Assembly (NCBI RefSeq): GCF_032452875.1
Contig: NC_083878.1
Location: 55,620,878 to 55,684,877 of the forward strand
Direction of reading: 5' to 3'
Length of the DNA: 64,000 nucleotides
From: Bos javanicus
Taxonomy: Eukaryota; Chordata; Mammalia; Artiodactyla; Bovidae
Below are positions 10,489-21,125 of this stretch, piece by piece. The first letter of the stretch is position 1, and every line of letters starts with the position of its first letter. Position numbers and translations under genes: made by a program. The notes beneath the pieces are model-generated. The model worked only from the letters and a program-made list of their open reading frames with translations. It was not told the DNA's origin and ran no database searches.

Positions 10489-11409
10489 TGCTGTATAATC
10501 TACCTAAGGGTAAACACTGTTTCTGAATGACTGTAAAAAGGAAAGACTCCATCTTGCTTTTGGACTATCTGCAGGTGACATGAAATCTGGGAATAGTAGA
10601 AGGACACGGTGGTCTCATGGGGGAGGTGTCATAAGGGGAGTTTGCTGTGGCTCTGTGTGCCAAGCTGAAGTGGGAAATCACTTCCAACAAGCTGATAAAG
10701 AGGGCCCTCAGAGCAGCTGCCACATCCTTCCTTGTAATGAATACCCTCCTGACCTTGGGCACTACTGACAGCTGTTCTCACAAAAGCCAATCTGGGCTGA
10801 AGAACACCAGTGCAAGAACCCTCAGCTCTGGCAGCTCTGTCTGTCCTTAATACTGGGAGCCTGTGCATGGGAACAGCTGAGAAAAGTGAAAATTCTAGAC
10901 AGGATATCACAGTGTCCTCTATCTTTACTGGATTTAGATATTATTTTCAAGCCTGTTTTTCACAACTCTTGAAATCTTTGATCTTCTCACAGAGTCTGCT
11001 CAATATAGCCCTTACCCCCATTTCCAGAGCAAACCTACTTGCCACTATTATTTACTCCACAATTGTGGCAATTTGTTTGAGACAGACTCTTTAAATCTAG
11101 TCTCCAACTTTCCTGATTGAAATTTCACTCATTTACTTTGACATCATAAAAGTAGACTGAGAATTCATAAGCTAACTCAATATTTTTTAAGCACCATCTG
11201 GGGCTAGGCCGACATACAGGGATGGGCACAGCATTGGACACAGGAGTCTGACCCTCCTCCTGGACTGTGTGATATGTTTCTTCTGTGCACACTCACTGTC
11301 CATGTTGTTACAATCAACATCTCTGTTTGGACAGACTGACTTCATTCCAGGGTCCTAATCTTGATTCTCAGTTGATTGGATTTTAAGTGACACCCAATAA
11401 AACAATTTA
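10489..11409. other. CTNNA2: Unassigned intronic stretch
   Basis: No named repeat recognised. Overlapping frames of 62-94 codons at 10565-11094 on both strands show no recognisable protein and look like chance openings. The 'gactccatcttgctttt' near 10546 recalls LTR starts, but no matching end was seen. Confidence 0.3.
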
Positions 11410-11880
11410 AAACAATAAGGCCCGTATGTACAAACTTTCAAGTTGTGAACTTTCAAAGATGCCAACATGCATTCCCTAAATTGAGTGAAATTGCAGCTTG
11501 CCCTCCATCTCCTGTTGCTAATGATCCTTCAGCTCTACCATCTCCCACCTCCCCTTCCTCCCCCAGTCAGTAGCTCTTCTTGTCTGTTCACTCAATGCTA
11601 GCCCCTGTACACCAGCTGTTGTACTGGACTACTGTAGTTTTCAAGGCATTGTATCATAAGATGAAAATGTTTTATTTTTTTGTTTAATTGTTTTATATGT
11701 ATTATTTGTGTGAAAAGTATCATAAACCTATTACAGTACAGTACTATAGAGCTGACCATGTTCGTTGAGTACCTATGCTAATTTTGTTGGACTCATAAAC
11801 AAATTGGACTTACAAACACGCTCTTAGAACTGAACTTGTGTGTACGTAGTGGACTCATGGTATGTCATACGAAGTTCTCT
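11410..11880 (-). other. Possible DNA-transposon or other old repeat remnant
   Basis: 'ggacttacaaacacgctct', 'tattacagtacagtactat' and 'caaactttcaagttgtgaa' resemble a repeat I have seen in other mammals, but I cannot name the family safely. It directly precedes the left end of the mariner. No coding potential is visible. Confidence 0.3.
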
Positions 11881-12029
11881 TGTTAGGATCTGGATTTATA
11901 GCAATATTTTAAACTCTTAGGTTGGAGGAAAAACAACTGCAGTTTTGGACTCTGAATTTTAAATCATTATAACTATGCTCAAGTACATATTTATTAATCA
12001 AAATAGGAACCATTACAATCAACACTTTT

Positions 12030-13020
12030 TTGTCAATGAAAAAAAAAAGCTTGTTTATTCCTGTAGCATAAAAATCCATGCTTCATGATTTGACAAACTC
12101 TTGGAAAGCACTGTCTGAGTCCTGCTAGTTGTGGAAGCATTTTCGCTGCAAAAGTTGTCAAGATTCTTGAAAAAGTGGTAGTTGGCTGGCAAGACGTCAG
12201 GTGAATATAGCAGATGAGGCAAAACTTTGTAGCCCAATTCATTCAACTTTTGAAGCATCAGTTGTGTGACATGCAGTCTGGAGTTGTCTTCGAGAACTGG
12301 GCCCTTCCTGTTGACCAATGCTGGCTGTAGGCACTGCAGTTTTCAGTGTATCTCATCGATTTGCTGAGCATACTTCTTAGATGTAACGGTTTCTCTGGGA
12401 TTCAGAAATCTGTACTGGATTAGAGGGGCAGCAGACCACCAAACATTGACCATGACCCTTTTTTTGGTGCAAGTTTGGCTTTGGGAAGTGCTTTCGAGCT
12501 TCTTCTTCATCCAACCACTGAGCTGGTTGTCACTGGTTGTAGAAAACCCATTTTTTGTCATGTATCACAATCCAATAAAGAAATGGTTCATTGTTATCTC
12601 CCAGAATGAGAAGATGGTACTTCAAAGTGACATTTTTTTTTAAATTTTTAGTCAGATCATGAGGCACCCACTTATCAAGCTTTTTCACCTTTCCAATTGG
12701 CTTCAAATGCCACATGATCATAGAATGGTTGACACAGTTCTTGGGCAACTCCTAGTGTAGCTGTAAGAGCTCCAGTGACGGCCCTTAATTGGTTGCTGTC
12801 CGCTTTCGACGGCTGGCCATCCTCCTCCTCATCTTCAAGGCTCCCATCTCCTTCGTAAAATTTCGTGAAGCACCAGTGCCCTGTATGTTCATTAGCAGTT
12901 TCTGGGCCGAAGTGTAGTTGATGTCGCAAGCTGTTTCCACTGCTTTATGATCCATTTTAAACTTGAACAAGAAAATTACTAGAATTTGCTTTCTAACATA
13001 ATTTCCACAGTCTAAAACAC
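12030..13020 (-). pseudogene. Mariner transposase pseudogene
   Basis: Transposase relic read on the minus strand in several frames. The DNA-binding part includes FLFKFKMDHKAVETACDI; then GDGSLEDEEEDGQPSK, GKVKKLDKWVPHDL, VMVNVWWSA and YAQQIDEIH; the C-terminal part is LNELGYKVLPH and YHFFKNLDNF. At least three frameshifts separate the pieces (12748-12530, 12561-12343, 12318-12055). The first two catalytic aspartates are recognisable (VIHDKKW; LEDNSR). The third reads Asn (PANYHFF, codon at 12181-12183). The order of motifs and the length match a full Hsmar1-type transposase of about 340 residues. It cannot make an active enzyme. Confidence 0.9.
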
Positions 13021-13099
13021 ACATAAAATAAGCAGCAAGCAACAATTCAATAACAAAAAATGTAAAGCAAGAAATATGTATTAAAACGATGTGTAACAC

Positions 13100-14639
13100 T
13101 GTTACCAAAAGAATATGTGCATGGAGTCTGGCTGCTTGCTGCTCAAAAGCCAATAAGCAGGCCAGGTAGGTAGAAAGGAAACTTTGCTTTATTTCAGATG
13201 CCAGCAACTGCAGGGTAGGGGGAGGGTGGCAGACATCAGTCCAAAGGCTGACATCTGTCCAAAGCAGGGGGTGAGAGCTTTTTATAGACAGAGACAAGGG
13301 AGGGGTTACATGCAGAAACAGCACATTCATCTCTAACACTCATATTCAATTTGGTCATCAGTGGTCTGACTAGCATCATTTTGGTTGTTTTAGCTACAGC
13401 TTATCTTCAGTTCCAGGGGGCAGTTGTTCCCATTTCTTTACAGTCATTCTCAGAACTGTGGCAGCCCAAGCCAACTTATATGCAGAGTACATCACGAGAA
13501 ACACCGGGCTGGATGAAGCACAAGCTGGAATCAAGATTGCCGGGAGAAATATCAATAACCTCAGATATGCAGATAACACCACCCTTATGGGAGAAAGTGA
13601 GGAAGAACTAAAAAGCCTCTTGATGAAAGTGAAACAAGAGAGTGAAAAAGTTGGCTTAAAGCTCAACATTCAGAAAACTAAGATCATGGCATCCAGTCCC
13701 ATCACTTACGGCAAATAGATGGGGAAACCGTGGCTGACTTTATTTTTGGGGACTCCAAAATCACTGCAGATGGTGACTGCAGCCATGAAATTAAAAGACA
13801 CTTACTCTTTGGAAGGAAAGTTATGAGCAACCTAGACAGCATATTAAAAAGCAGAGACATTACTTTGCCAACAAAGGTCCGACTAGTCAAGGCTATGGTT
13901 TTTCCAGTAGTCATGTATGGATGTGAGAGTTGGACTGTAAAGAAAGCTGAGTGCCAAAGAATTGATGCTTTTGAACTGTGGTGTTGGAGAAGACTCTTGA
14001 GAGTGCATTGGACTGCAAGGAGATCCAACCAGCCCATCCTAAAGGAGATTAGTCCGGAGTGTTCATTGGAAGGACTGATGTTGAAGCTGAAACTCCAATA
14101 CTTTGGCCATCTGATATAAGAAGAGCTGATCATCTGAAAAGACCCTGATGCTGGGAAAGATTGAGGGCAGGAGGAGAAGGATGACAGAGGATGAGATGGT
14201 TGGATGGCATCACCGACTCAATGGACATGAGTTTGGATAAACTCTGGGAGCTGGTGATGGACAAGGAGGCCTGGTGTGCTGCAGTCCATGGGGTTGAAAA
14301 GAGTCAGACACAACTAAGCAACTTAACTGAACTGAACTGAAGTCCTGGGTAGAGTCTGTCTGTAGTTAACTTCTCCACCTGGGGTTTGGTATCTATAAGA
14401 CAGCTCACAGGATATGGCTCAGAATATTATCTATAGCCCTTGAGAAAGAACCTTGAGAAGGTCCTTGACAATGCTTAATGACTAAATTATTATTATTTAG
14501 TCTCCTTTGACTGTTGTCCTTTCTTTCAACATTTCTCATTTCTCTGATTAAACTTATTCTTTGACTAAGTTTCCACAGGCAGAAGGCATGCAGACAACAT
14601 GGTGTGGTGGTAAGGACCACAGCCTTCTGCTCCATTTCA
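13100..14639 (-). mobile_element. Solo LTR of an endogenous retrovirus, split by a BovB
   Basis: The element begins TGTTACC at 13100 and ends TTTCA at 14639 on the plus strand, so it reads TGAAA...GGTAACA on the minus strand. It is flanked by 4-bp duplications acac (13096-13099) and acat (14640-14643). On the minus strand a TATA box (tataaaaagc, about 13288-13279) is followed by AATAAA at 13193-13188. Removing the BovB leaves about 670 bp. No retroviral gene is attached, so it looks like a solo LTR. Confidence 0.8.
13471..14340 (+). mobile_element. BovB LINE, 5'-truncated, inside the LTR
   Basis: Encodes the part of the BovB reverse transcriptase after motif B. The motif-C region reads RYADNTTLM instead of YADD, so a catalytic Asp is replaced by Asn. 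A frame break near 13718 and further stops follow. It ends in the classic 'aactgaactgaactga' tail. No target duplication was seen. Confidence 0.9.
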
Positions 14640-14728
14640 ACATAACCATATTTATGTAAGAATATATTTCAATATCAAATGGCAAAGTTCAACAATGCAA
14701 AACCGCAATTACTTTTGCACCAACCTAA

Positions 14729-15079
14729 ATAGCTTGGAATTGGGAGTTGGCCAAGTCAATGAATGAACAAATATAGAATTCTATATTTAACTACTTGTTG
14801 AATCATATAATCTGGTTTGACATTGATATCTCAGCATCATCATACTTTATCTCTCTGCCTCCTAAAGATAAGCTGCCTTCTTGATTAAATTTTCTGTTTC
14901 CCTGTGAGCAAGTGAAGAAAATGATTTGATCAGAAAGCAAGAATGATTAAATGCTAGTGTCACTGATTCATAATGTGCCATGTTTTACAAAACACAACAA
15001 TAATACAGCTTGATACATTTCCCAAGTTATTTTCAGCTTGTGCAAGAAAAACGACAATAGTCAGTTTCACTGATTACTT
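14729..15079. other. CTNNA2: AT-rich intronic stretch between mariner and BovB
   Basis: No repeat, open frame or motif recognised in these 351 bases. Confidence 0.35.
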
Positions 15080-15092
15080 ATTGATGCATCAG

Positions 15093-16212
15093 TTCAGTTC
15101 AGTTCAGTCACTCAGTCGTGTTTTACTCCTTGCAACCCCATGAATCACAGCACGCCAGGTCTCCCTGTCCATCACCAACTCCCAGAGTTCATTGAGACTC
15201 ATGTCCATTGAGTCAGTGATGCCATCCAGCCATCTCATCCTCTGTCGTCCCCTTCTCCTCATGCCCCAAATCCCTCCCAGCATCAGGGTCTTTTCCAATG
15301 AGTCAACTCTTTGCATAAGGTGGCCAAAGTATTGGAGTTTCAGCTTCAGCATCAGTCCTGCCAATGAATACCCAGGACTGATCTCCCTTAGGATGGACTG
15401 GTTGGGTCTCCTTGCAGTCCAAGGGACTCTCAAGAGTCTTCTCCAACACCACAGTTCAAAAGCATCAATTCTTTGGCACTCAGCTTTCTTCACAGTCCAA
15501 CTCTCACATCCATACATGATGACTGGAAAAACCATAGCCTTGACTAGATGGACCTTTGTTGGCAAAGTTAGTATCTCTGCTTTTCAATATACTATCTAGG
15601 TTGGTCATATCTTTCCTTCCAAGGAGTAAGCGTCTTTTAATTTCATAGCTGCAGTCACCATCTGCAGTGATTTTGGAGCCCAAAAAAATAAAGTCTGACA
15701 CTGTTTCCCCATCTATTTCCCATGAAGTGATGGGACCAGATGCCATGATCTTAGTTTTCTGAATGTTGAGCTTTAAGCCAACTTTTTCACTCTCCTCTTC
15801 CACTTTCATCAAGAGGCTTTTTAATTCCTCTTCACTTTCTGCCATAAGGGTGGTGTCATCTGCATATCTGAGGTTATTGATATTTCTCCCGGCAATCTTG
15901 ATTCCAGCTTGTGCCTCTTCCAGCTCAGCGTTTTTCATGATGTACTCTGCAAATAATTTAAATAAGCAGGGTGACAATATACAGCCTTGATGTACTCCTT
16001 TTCCTATTTGGAACCAGTCCGTTGTTCCATGTCCAATTCTAACTGTTGCTTCCTGACCTGCATATAGGTTTCTCAAGAGATAGGTCAGGTGGTCTGCTAT
16101 TCCCATCTTTTTCCGAATTTTCCACAGTTTCTTGTGATCCACACAGTCAAAGGCTCTGGCATAGTCAATAAAGCAGAAATAGATATTTTTCTGGAACACT
16201 CTTGCTTTTTCC
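15093..16212 (-). mobile_element. BovB LINE with a largely intact reverse transcriptase core
   Basis: 5'-truncated BovB flanked by a near-identical duplication: attgatgcatcag at 15080-15092 and attaatgcaccag at 16213-16225. The minus-strand frame from about 16210 to 15570 carries RT motif A (FCFIDYARAFDCVDH), motif B (GVHQGCILSP) and motif C (YADDTTLM). One extra base near 15570 shifts the frame; the rest continues as LVKAMVFPVIMYGCESWTV to the usual end RSKTRLSD at about 15104. The N-terminal endonuclease domain is missing, so the copy cannot retrotranspose on its own. Confidence 0.93.
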
Positions 16213-16299
16213 ATTAATGCACCAGACAATGTTCCAAATGGTTTACATGTACCTAATTTAGTCCCCCAAAATAGGTCTTTGAAGTTAATACTTCTCTTG

Positions 16300-16420
16300 T
16301 TTCTGCTTTACAAAGGAGAACTGAGGCCAGAGGGGTGACATAGCCAGCCTGATCCATCTCATAGCAAATCTCAGGTAATCTGGGTTTGAACCCAGGTACT
16401 TTGCTCCAGAACACATTCTT
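16300..16420 (-). mobile_element. MIR SINE fragment
   Basis: 'aaggagaactgaggccaga', 'tgacatagccagcctgatc' and 'ctgggtttgaacccaggta' follow the MIR core in reverse. Confidence 0.6.
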
Positions 16421-16539
16421 TGAACTCCTGAGTTGGGCCACCTCAATTTCCCAGAAAGGATGGGTTCATAAAGCTGCTGGAGTCTGGGTCTGGATCATAC
16501 TGATAATGAAGATTCTTTAAGAGTCCTGCCCCATCTGAT

Positions 16540-17160
16540 CAGTCTCCAGGTTCTAATGCTTCTATCTCTTTAATTTCTATAAAATCTATCCCCTTACTGT
16601 TCACACAGCCACTGTCTGCACTCAGCTTTCCTTGCATTCACTGGCCTGGGTCAGGTAAAACATCTCTCAATCTGTCTCCTTGATTGGGCTCACCCTTCTA
16701 ATTTCTTCTCCATACTGCTACCAAAAGTATTTGTCTAAATCAGGAATTTGATTTTATTGTATAGGACTACTCAATTGCTCCCCATAATCTATAAACAGAA
16801 TCTAAACAAATTTGTTGTTCAGTCACTAAGCCATGTCCGACTTCTTGTGACCCCATGAACTGTAGCATGCCAGGCTTCCCTGTCCATCACCATCTCCCAG
16901 AGCTTGCTCAAACTCATGTCCATTGAGTCGGTGATGCCATCCAACCATCTCATCTTCTGCCACTCCCTTCTCCTCTTGCCCTCAATTTTGGCAGATTCCA
17001 AACTAATTACGATAATCAAGAGGCTCCCCACCCTACATCTCTCTCTGACTGCCCCTCCCACATAACCCTCTCTGCTCCAACTACGAATCAACCCTATTCT
17101 TGTGAATACTCCAAATTTTTGCCTCACTCTCATGCCTTTGTTCTGCCCTCGGTTTGTGAA
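16540..17160 (+). mobile_element. L2 LINE fragment split by a BovB
   Basis: 'catactgctaccaaaagta', 'actcaattgctccccataa' and, after the BovB, 'aggctccccaccctacatc' then 'catgcctttgttctgccct' follow the order of the L2 3' region. The match is diverged, as expected for this old family. Confidence 0.55.
16813..16990 (-). mobile_element. BovB 3' fragment inside the L2
   Basis: About 175 bp of BovB 3' end (reverse of 'MRWLDGITDSMDMSLSKLWE' coding). The L2 sequence continues on both sides, so the insertion is younger than the L2. Confidence 0.85.
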
Positions 17161-17837
17161 GCTCTGTGTAGGTAAAACTTTTTGCCCCACCTGAATCCAT
17201 CTCCCCTCTTATGTAAGAACACCCCAGTTGTGAGCAGTAAACCACTCTCTTCTTGGGCTGGTTATCAAATCCCAATTCATGCTTTCTGCCTGCTCTGTGA
17301 ACACAAGGCTGAGCCCTTTAATAATTGTTCCTTTGTTAAGTTTTGTAGGGAGAATGTGCCAGATAGGCGACAGAGGAGGAAGGGGTTTTGTTTGCTGGTC
17401 CTGGAGGGCTCCCTGGACAGAGGCAGCAGCAGGGGCAGCATCTCCAACACCAGGTGCCCCCAGGGGTGATTCTGTAGTACAGTGTCTCCAGAAAGACATC
17501 TCTTCATGAGCAGTTTTTTTCTTGACTCCCTAAAGGGCAGATTTCTAGCAAGCTTCATTGGCTTGTGTGGCACCTCAGTGGCACCTCTATAATCCAGTGA
17601 TCCAGGAACATCTGGATCCTGGTCCTGATGTGGGTGGGCTCTCTCTCAAGGGCTCCTTCCATCTGCCATTCCTATACTCCTAAGCATTCTTCCTAGTCAA
17701 TCCCTTGTTACTCTATCAGAGCTAATAACTATTCACGTTAAACTTTCCGTGCTCAAATTACTGTGATGCTTCACTCTCACTACTGGACAGAATGATGCCT
17801 CCTCTACTCTTTGATGTGGGCCAACCTCTTTCCAGGG
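17161..17837. other. CTNNA2: Intronic stretch with chance open frames
   Basis: Frames of 76-98 codons overlap on both strands at 17182-17573 without any recognisable domain. The region is GC-richer (17380-17470, ggcagcagcaggggcagca). No repeat identified. Confidence 0.35.
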
Positions 17838-18052
17838 GGTTCCCTGGTGGCCCAGGTGGTAAAGAATCTGCCTGCAATGAAGGAGACCCAGGTTTGATGC
17901 CTGGGTTAGGAAGATCCCCTGGAGAAAGAAATGGCAACGCACTCCGGTATTCTTGCCTGGAGAATTTCATGGACAGAAGAGCCTGATGGGCGACAGTCCA
18001 TGGGTTCACAAACAGTCAGACATGTCTGAGCGACTGACACTTTCATTTTCAC
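17838..18052 (+). mobile_element. Bov-tA SINE
   Basis: Head 'gtggcccaggtggtaaaga', body 'ggaagatcccctggagaaa' and end 'gagcgactgacactttcat'. Close to consensus except in 'cacgcactccggtattc'-type changes. Confidence 0.9.
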
Positions 18053-18807
18053 TCTTCACAGCCTCTTTCCATACCCTCAACTCCTAGCTCTCAGCTTCGA
18101 GCTTGGGCTTGTGACCCCAGCCTGTTCAATCTGGTTCAAGCAACTGATTCAGGAAAACACAAGTCTCATTCTGTTCACTGCGACCCATTCCTAAGTCCTG
18201 TCTTTCCCAACCACATTGCCTTTCTTCATATTATCCTGAATTCCCCAACAATACATTTGGTTGAACTGATCTCATCCTTGGCTTGTGGGTATGGTGAGGG
18301 AAAGGAACAGTGTTGACCAAACTCAGAAATCAGCATGTCCCATTTCCCCTCTAAATAATTAACTCAGAGATATGTATCTGATTTAGAGGCCGACAGAACC
18401 AACAAGCTAGTGGAACCTTTATTTGAGCTTCTAAGGAAGAGAATTTCTTCTTTTTTGCTATCTCTAGTCTAGAAGCATGTAATCATGAGAATGTTTTATA
18501 GCTACCTTGAGATCATGAGAAAAGGGCCTACAGAGAAGAGTGTTCTTCCTGAGAAAACATAGAAACTGGTCCTTGTCACATGTTTATACCTTGATCAAGC
18601 TCTGCCTGAAGCCAACTGCCTCTGGATTTTTAGTTTGGTGAGTCAATATATTTCCTTTTTGAAAGATTAAGTTGGGTTGGGTTTATGTTTTAAAAATGGA
18701 AAACTTCCTAATTATTGTATTTTCCTTCCAGATGAGACCATAGCAATATGCACAATTTTCCCAACATGCACTGTACTCTTTCTTACTGTCTCCCCCACCA
18801 CCAGCCT
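18053..18807. other. CTNNA2: Non-repeat intronic stretch
   Basis: About 750 bases with no recognised element; AT-rich after 18420. Confidence 0.35.
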
Positions 18808-18930
18808 ATAAAGTTTTAAAGGCAGGAGCTGAGTCTTATTTACCTTGGAAGTTATGTATTGTGGCACAATGTTCTGCACACAGTAGGCATCCAATAAGTA
18901 TCTCTCGAAAGGATAACTAAATAAATAAAT
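18808..18930 (+). mobile_element. L2 LINE 3' end
   Basis: 'aggcaggagctgagtctta', 'acagtaggcatccaataag' and an aaataaataaat tail match the L2 terminus. Confidence 0.65.
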
Positions 18931-19999
18931 TCTAAACAACCCAGCTATATGAAGTTAATGCTATGACAGGTCTGATGAAAAAGGTATGCTAAGAATATGG
19001 GCAGTAATTTCTACATTTATAATTAGAGACAAGGATATTTTGTACTAATTGCTTGCTGTTATTCAAACATAAGAGCCACATTATGTGCAGGATAAATTAC
19101 TGCAACATTGTAAATCAACCATACTATAATCAAAAAAAAATTGTAAACCATATGAGAACTGCAGAAAGAAACATAAGACTATTGAGAAATAATGTTATTG
19201 GGGATTCTCTAGTCCATTTGATGATAATGTTACAAAAAGTATAGGTAATATTAAACCTACCCCCAAAACAACTGGGCGGCAGCATTATATTTGGCCCCTG
19301 GTAGTCTCAAAGATAACCTGAATTTTCTGAGAAGTTGACTAAAGGGTTGTGTATTCTATATTGCTGTTGGCTTTCCAGGGAGAAGTTCTGAGACAATTGA
19401 GAACATCATTATTCAAGGACTCAGCTCGAGTACAGAAAAAAGCGATTGTCTCCTCTGACATATACATGTCTAGGTGAGTCTGTGTGTAATGTCACCACCA
19501 ACGCCAAGAACCGAACAATAGAATCTGATTACATTCATTCGGAGACTAGGGAAAATAAATATCGCTCTTCTGGATCACTGATTGAAATGCGAAACTCCTT
19601 TCCAAGTGTGAAGTGTCACGTCTCAGCCTAACACACTGACAATATCAGCTGATTACAGGATACACCAGGTGTCTGCAGGGAATCACTCACCAGCAACTTC
19701 AACAATACAAGTGATTATAGTTCAGTAGTTTTTAATGATGTCTGATGTGCAAATGATTCTTTTAGCTTCACTCAGGAACATCAAATTCCCACTTTGGCGG
19801 TAACTCCGCTTTGAACTCTATGTCACTCACTATTTCATCAGTAACTTCTTGAATTCAAAATAACTACAGTAGCAAAAACCTTTGACAGCCCTATCGAATC
19901 TTTTATAAAGTATATTCAAGAGAGCTCAACATTAAAGCACACATGAATACTTACAAAATAAAGCAACTAGCTTCATATGAGCAGTTAGAATGCCTATGT
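18931..19999. other. CTNNA2: Non-repeat intronic stretch with a CpG-containing core
   Basis: No repeats recognised across 1.07 kb. The segment 19380-19640 keeps several CpGs (agctcgagtac, aaaagcgattg, ttcggagac, tatcgctct), which is unusual in old neutral mammalian DNA. A 61-codon frame there has no recognisable product. Confidence 0.4.
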
Positions 20000-20220
20000 G
20001 TGTGTGCTAAGCGGCTTCACAGTCATGTCTGACTCTGCAACCCCATGGACTATAGCCCACCAGGCTCCTCTGTCCATGGGACTTTCCAGACAAGAATACT
20101 GGAGAGGGTTGCCAGGCCCTCCTCCAGGGGATCTTTCTGACCCAGGGATCGAACCCATGTCTCTGATGTCTCCTTCATTGGCAGGCGGGTTCTTTATCAT
20201 TAGTGCCACCAGGGAGGCCC
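20000..20220 (-). mobile_element. Bov-tA SINE
   Basis: 'catggactatagcccacca', 'gggatcgaacccatgtctc' and head end 'agtgccaccagggaggccc'. The tail is a short tgtgtgtg at 19997-20006. Confidence 0.9.
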
Positions 20221-20904
20221 GGTTATATGAAAAGATGAACTATACCAGAATAAAAACTTAAGTTTACAAATGTAATTTTAAGGCAGCAGAATGCAAAAAC
20301 CTATACTCTGCCAATCACACCATCTCTGTAGAATTCCCAATTCTTTACTTGATTTGAACGATTTACTCAGGATTATTCAATTTGCCAACAATTACCTACA
20401 GGGTGCGGGACAGAAAATGAAGGCAGGCATTTTAGGAGAATAAATGGACTCTCTTTCATCTACTCAGTGAATTATTGATGCAAAAACATGGAAATATGTT
20501 TCTGATAAGAAGGCAATTCTGTCCATGTTCCTGTAAGTTCCTCAGAAACAAGAAAATAAATCAATATCTGGAAAGAACAGCAATAAAGTTTTGGCACATG
20601 GCCTAAAAGATAAAAAGTAAAATATTATCTGTAATGCTCAAAGGTAAAATAGCTATGCAGTGGTTAACATGGCAGGAAGCTACAGGACTCCCTATAGCGT
20701 AGTAATTAATCTTCAGATCCAACAGAAAATCGGCTTACTACTTTATTATCATTAGGAATCATCTGACACTCTTTTGCCCATCTATGTTCTATCATCCATT
20801 TGGTAAAGAAATTCACTTTTGTTTGGAGGAAACCTTGATAACATTATAAATGATCATTTCTAACCTGCTCCATCAAAATAGGTAATGCTATTTCCTTCAT
20901 CTCA
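20221..20904. other. CTNNA2: AT-rich intronic stretch
   Basis: No gene, repeat or motif recognised. Confidence 0.35.
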
Positions 20905-21125
20905 CGTGGGTGCTCAGTCGCTCAGTCATGTCCGACTCTCTGCGACTCCATGGACTGCAGCCCACCAGGCTCCTCTGTCCATGAGGATTTCCCAGACAAG
21001 AATACTGGAATGGGTTGCCTTTTTCTTCTCTAGGAGATCTTCTTAACTCAGGGATCAAACCCACATCTTCTGTCTCTCCTGCATTTGCAAGTGTGTTCTT
21101 TACCACTTAGACACCTGGGAAGACC
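20905..21125 (-). mobile_element. Bov-tA SINE
   Basis: 'gtgctcagtcgctcagtca', 'ctgcagcccaccaggctcc', and head end 'acttagacacctgggaaga'. Confidence 0.9.

Larger units (their letters stand above)
11917..14728 (-). mobile_element. Mariner element (Hsmar1-like), interrupted by an LTR and a BovB
   Basis: Left terminal repeat starts ttaggttgg at 11917. The right terminal repeat, 'gcaattacttttgcaccaa' then cctaa, ends at 14728 and is the reverse complement of the Hsmar1-type end. Without the 13100-14639 insertion the element is about 1.27 kb, the normal mariner size. The transposase relic is at 12030-13020. The 5' untranslated part resumes at 14644 exactly where it stops at 13099. Confidence 0.9.

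Noticed and set aside
10565..11094. Cluster of 62-94 codon frames on both strands
   Set aside because: No recognisable domain, no splice context matching CTNNA2, and frames overlap on both strands as expected by chance.
13100..14639. Intact endogenous retrovirus
   Set aside because: Only LTR sequence is present; the coding part inside is BovB and no retroviral gene was seen.
15504..16229. 241-codon frame as a cellular gene
   Set aside because: It is BovB reverse transcriptase with RTE motifs; the retroelement tail and duplication are present.
17182..17573. Four overlapping frames of 76-98 codons
   Set aside because: Chance frames in GC-richer sequence; no known family or splice-site arrangement.
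19997..20261. Open frames of 60-130 codons in many SINE copies
   Set aside because: They recur in every Bov-tA or Bov-A2 copy and follow from the SINE sequence itself.
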